From Margaritifera margaritifera (taxonomy: Eukaryota; Mollusca; Bivalvia; Unionida; Margaritiferidae): a stretch of 64,000 nt of DNA. The stretch lies in contig JAQPZY010001626.1 of assembly GCA_029931535.1 (NCBI GenBank), positions 5,038,501-5,102,500 on the forward strand, written 5' to 3'. A program made the position numbers and the translations under genes. Below are positions 60,471 through 64,000 of the stretch, one piece after another. Position 1 is the first letter of the stretch, and each line of letters starts with the position of its first letter. A model generated the notes under the pieces. It did not search any database. It was not told the origin of the DNA and saw nothing but the letters and a program-made list of their open reading frames with translations.

Positions 60471-60966
60471 AAGATAAAATCATTATCTGTTTAGAGCCCA
60501 TCTTTATTTCAATAAAAAAATTGGTTGATTAAGTTCATTATTTATTCACTTACCTATAATTATTACCGTTTGTAGTTCTTGTTGGTGTTAGTATTATTGT
60601 TGTGGTTATTGGTAATAAAAGACAATGAATTATCCGATATATAATCTACGGCTACATCACTTTATATTAAGAAACAGATGGCGCTTTTCTTCCTCTTTTG
60701 TTGGTCAGAACCAACCAGATTGCCATTTTATCATCAGAATTCAGACGAATAAGACGCGATATCCACAATGTTGAAATAATATTTCTATCAGATCCATAAG
60801 CATGTCAAGTTTTGTCAATTCAACGTTTTCGTTTGTGTTTATTATTTGTCTTGTTTGTCTCTGTTTTATAATTATGCCTTGACAAAAGACTCAGTGAGAG
60901 TCGAAAGCGCTTAGGCTAGTTAAAAAATAGTTTCGCACTGTTCGTTGACAGTTTGTTGCATTTATA
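60471..60966 (+). mobile_element. Penelope-like element 3' terminal region
   Basis: Non-coding end of the element above. It includes the hammerhead-like stretch at 60878-60912 and the GCACTGTTCGTTGACAGTTT block shared with 2886-2972. A pyrimidine-rich tract follows at 60975-61110. Confidence 0.55.
60878..60912 (+). ncRNA. Degenerate hammerhead ribozyme-like motif
   Basis: TTGACAA, then stem II GACTC-AGTGA-GAGTC, then GAAA and GCGCTT. The arrangement is that of a hammerhead core (CTGANGA, stem II, GAAA), and Penelope-like elements are known to carry such ribozymes in their ends. Two core bases differ (first C to T, and the G of GA to A), so self-cleavage is unlikely. Confidence 0.4.
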
Positions 60967-61348
60967 TATCTGTCTATCTTCTTTCTCCTTTCTTTTTTAC
61001 TTTCTTTCATTATTTCGTTATTTCTATCTTTTTCTTTCTCACTTTGTCTGTTTCTCTTTCTTTCTATTTGTCTTTCTCTGATAACGAATCTTTTTGCCAT
61101 TTCTTTCTTTCTCGTTCTCTCTATACATCTTTCTCTATATTCCATCAATATAGTAATTATCCCGGATGTACATTCGTGTCAAAGCTTTGGGAGTCTTTTG
61201 CAGTGTTGTCTTGGGCAATCATTTGTCTAATTTAAGAAAAGTAACAACACGTGCTAGAATGTAATAATCATCACCGTCCGCATTCCCCTTGACATCCTTC
61301 AGTTGACTTGTGCTTAAAATTTAATGTCTTGTGACAATGAATGGCTAT

Positions 61349-61371
61349 AATAATAATAATAATAATAATAG
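61349..61371. repeat. (AAT)n microsatellite
   Basis: Short run. 61111-63110 otherwise shows no gene I can support; the frames there are short and lack domains. Confidence 0.85.
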
Positions 61372-63119
61372 GTTTCAAACATATACTCGAATTACGCTTT
61401 CACGCTCATGGAACCTCAGAGAGGCACATCGACATAAGGCTCTGAAACTGCTATGTTGCACCTTCTACAACAAAAGCAGCAAGGAGAACAAGTGTCTGAA
61501 ATGCTTTTTAGCTACACACGATCTAACAAAGATGCTCATAAACTAGTGTAAAACAAAATAGTGAAGATTTTATTCTTTGAAAGATGATCATTGTATTTAG
61601 CAATCCAAGCTGTTAAATGACTTTGTGAAGGTTCTCGCAATTACAAAAGTTTATGACGATGATACACTATATAGCTGCAATGTCTCGTACAATCGAGCCA
61701 ACATTTTATGTGAATGCATCGCATGTGGTCTAAATGTTTTCATTTAATATAATTTGTATAAATAGTATTACGGTGGAGAAAACGAAAAGAGTAGAGAGGT
61801 AAATTAACAAAATATTACATGTGAATAGAGGGTTCAATGTATTTGCACCGGAAAAGTCGATTTCGTATGCAAAGTATAGGTGAACATCGTTCAACATATT
61901 ATTTGTTGAATTGTTCCAAATGGACACAAGCTTTTGCATGATTTTAATAATGAACCATAGGCTTAATGTTACATTTTTTGATATGTCAAAATTGATATAA
62001 AAGATGAATTAACAAATGACACATTTCAAAAAGTAAAAAGCAGTGTTCATTATCATTGTTCTGCAATGCAGTTTGACGCTCCATACCGAGACTTGCCATA
62101 CATAACGATGCATCGAACGTATTTAACGAAATAAAAACATATTATACAGAAACTCAACTTTCACATACATAAAAATTTGAAAGTGATGACTCTGTTAACA
62201 GATACAGAACACAGTGTGACATGAGATGTTGTAAAAAAAACAACTTAATTGACAGTATAATTGCAACATCTGGTTCTGGAATTTAATACAGGTATTTGAC
62301 AGGTAGAAATGTACCCGAATTAGTCAAATTAAGTCGCCGATTTTACGCTTACTACAAAATAAGAACCCTGTTGTCTGAATGTGCTTTTTCCATTACTTGG
62401 TCAAGATACATTTAACCAAGCCAACAATAATACTGACTTGAAACAATTTAACATAGTCTGCAACAATTTTAAAAAATTGCACCTTATCATGGCTGGCAAT
62501 ATGATAAGAACAAAAACTGGTAAGTTACACACAATGATATCTTTTATTATAAAAAAGTCGGTTGACTTATCGGAAGTGGAAAATGGAATTTAACTGGAGA
62601 CCAATATATTACTGACTGGGATTTTCTTTTGTTTAAGGTTAAGATGCCATACCAACTTATAAATATTAAAATATTAACACAAAACCAGACGAGGAAACAG
62701 GTTGGACATACTTTTTCGACTGGAAGGCATTGGACTCATAGTTGAAGGTATTGCAGGGTAAAACAAAGTATACTATCTTACGTAATCTTTATATTAAGTA
62801 CACAGGTCCAAAACAGAACATGTATTACACTGTCTGGTTCAACATTATCAGATACTGTTAGAAAGTTAATGGATCTATTAATTTTAGATCAATTAGGTTG
62901 CGACACAGATGTAACCATGACCATAGAGTTTCAGCAATACATAAAAGATTCAAAAGTGAAATTGAACTATGTTGTTGGTCGTCGCGGCGTGTTTTGCTTT
63001 TACTTAGTGACAGGGTTATGTAAATGGGTATTATCGTGGGATAAAACAATAATTTATTGAAATCCAAATATTTGTTTTTGCACGGATTAAACTCAATCAT
63101 TTCTACTGATGTAGAAAGA

Positions 63120-63128
63120 CCCCCCCCC

Positions 63129-63156
<28 letters not shown>
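63120..63156. repeat. Poly(C)-poly(A) tract
   Basis: About 9 C followed by nearly 30 A. 63160-64000 shows no gene; two weakly similar GTGCAGAG.GCACGATT pieces lie near 63330 and 63556. Confidence 0.85.
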
Positions 63157-63160
<4 letters not shown>

Positions 63161-64000
63161 TATGCCGTAGGCTGATAAACAATGTATTACAATACGATAC
63201 AAAATTGTAGATGACAAAGAAGAAGACCAAGTGAATAACACTTATGTTGATAAGAATAATTAAGACGATGATAGCTATACTTGCCAGGATGGTGGGGCAT
63301 ATGCATAGCACATCTGACAATGCGATTGTGCAGAGAGCACGATTTGGAACTCGGATATTCATGTTGCAGCTCTGATGCACTTTTTATCTGGCACAATGAC
63401 ATATGTCGATTTAGAGATGCCAATAAAACGATATTGACCATGAAATAAACAAACAATATTTTATACTGATACTAATGGTTGTAGGAGGTGATTTAGTTTA
63501 CTTTATGTAATAGTTTACGAAATACTGACAAAGTCAGATCGAACAGGAGGTACGAGTGCAGAGCACGATTACGAACCTCAATTTCTGCTAGATGCTTTGT
63601 TTACGCCTCCAATAAAAAATTCAAACAAGAATCAAACTAATGTAAATAAGTAAAATAACATGTACAACTATGAAAAAACAATATATACAGCTGTTTTCTA
63701 AAGCTAGAATGTTACAATGCCATTAAACAGAGGCAATGACGTTAGTGCCTTTTGGCTAACTCAAACAAATAATTGCCACTATTATTTTTTCCTTTTTTAA
63801 TTTTGTCAAGGCATCAATCATCTTTGCCTCCCAGTGGGATCACTGCCTGCACTTGTTTCGCCTCTTCCCACCACAAAATTTTTAAAAAAGTGCTATAAAA
63901 GGGTTGGGATTTATCAAAGACATAAAAACAATAACTCCACTTCTGCAAAAACTGAACAGTACAAACAGGAATTGAATAAAGCTATTGCAACTGGAACATA

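Noticed and set aside
60891..61235. Frames over the pyrimidine-rich tract
   Set aside because: Low-complexity composition and overlap with the Penelope-like terminus.

Overview
The window reads as nuclear DNA of a marine invertebrate, most likely a mollusc and probably a bivalve. The background is AT-rich and intron-bearing. It is crowded with minisatellites, long (TA)n runs and decayed retroelements, and it carries tRNA-derived SINEs with a GGCGTTAAAC-type 3' end plus degenerate 150-200 bp 'phrase' repeats of a style I associate with bivalves. The organism call is inference. I see no bacterial operons, rRNA or CRISPR array.

There is one clear host gene: a seven-exon arginase on the + strand at 51637-57768. 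All splice junctions can be placed and join to 334 codons. It retains every manganese ligand and has one GC-AG intron.

The most notable object is an endogenous Polinton/Maverick-type element (adintovirus-like virus relative) at about 22228-33121. It has inverted repeats of about 195 bp that begin AG, and a short target duplication. It sits inside one SINE, whose 5' half lies at 22106-22227 and 3' half at about 33122-33241. Inside are remnants of a protein-primed DNA polymerase B, a retroviral-like integrase, a phospholipase A2-like protein, a packaging ATPase, a minor capsid-like protein, a major capsid-like protein running into a cysteine-protease-like tail, a membrane protein and several unassigned proteins. 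Almost every gene carries frameshifts, stops or deletions, so this is a fossil. The integrase and PLA2 genes are on the - strand and the rest on the + strand. The element is visibly richer in GC than its surroundings.

The SINE itself lies in one of two neighbouring copies of a roughly 0.9 kb repeat (20860-21815, and 22055-22105 continued at 33242-34405). Copy 1 serves as an empty-site reference for a second SINE and for a 23-bp hAT remnant in copy 2.

Layout: 0-3 kb minisatellites, a non-LTR tail, a Penelope-like terminus and a hAT MITE; 3-20 kb AT-rich DNA with arrays (the largest 8408-10085), a non-LTR fragment near 13.2 kb and five copies of a CCAAT-containing promoter-like module; 19.7-20.8 kb a non-LTR 3' end with a SINE in it; 20.9-34.4 kb the duplicated repeat and the Polinton; 34.4-51 kb degenerate phrase repeats, another hAT MITE and several minisatellites; 51.4-58.4 kb the arginase gene; 58.4-64 kb compound microsatellites and a Penelope-like element with a GIY-YIG domain and a hammerhead-like terminus.
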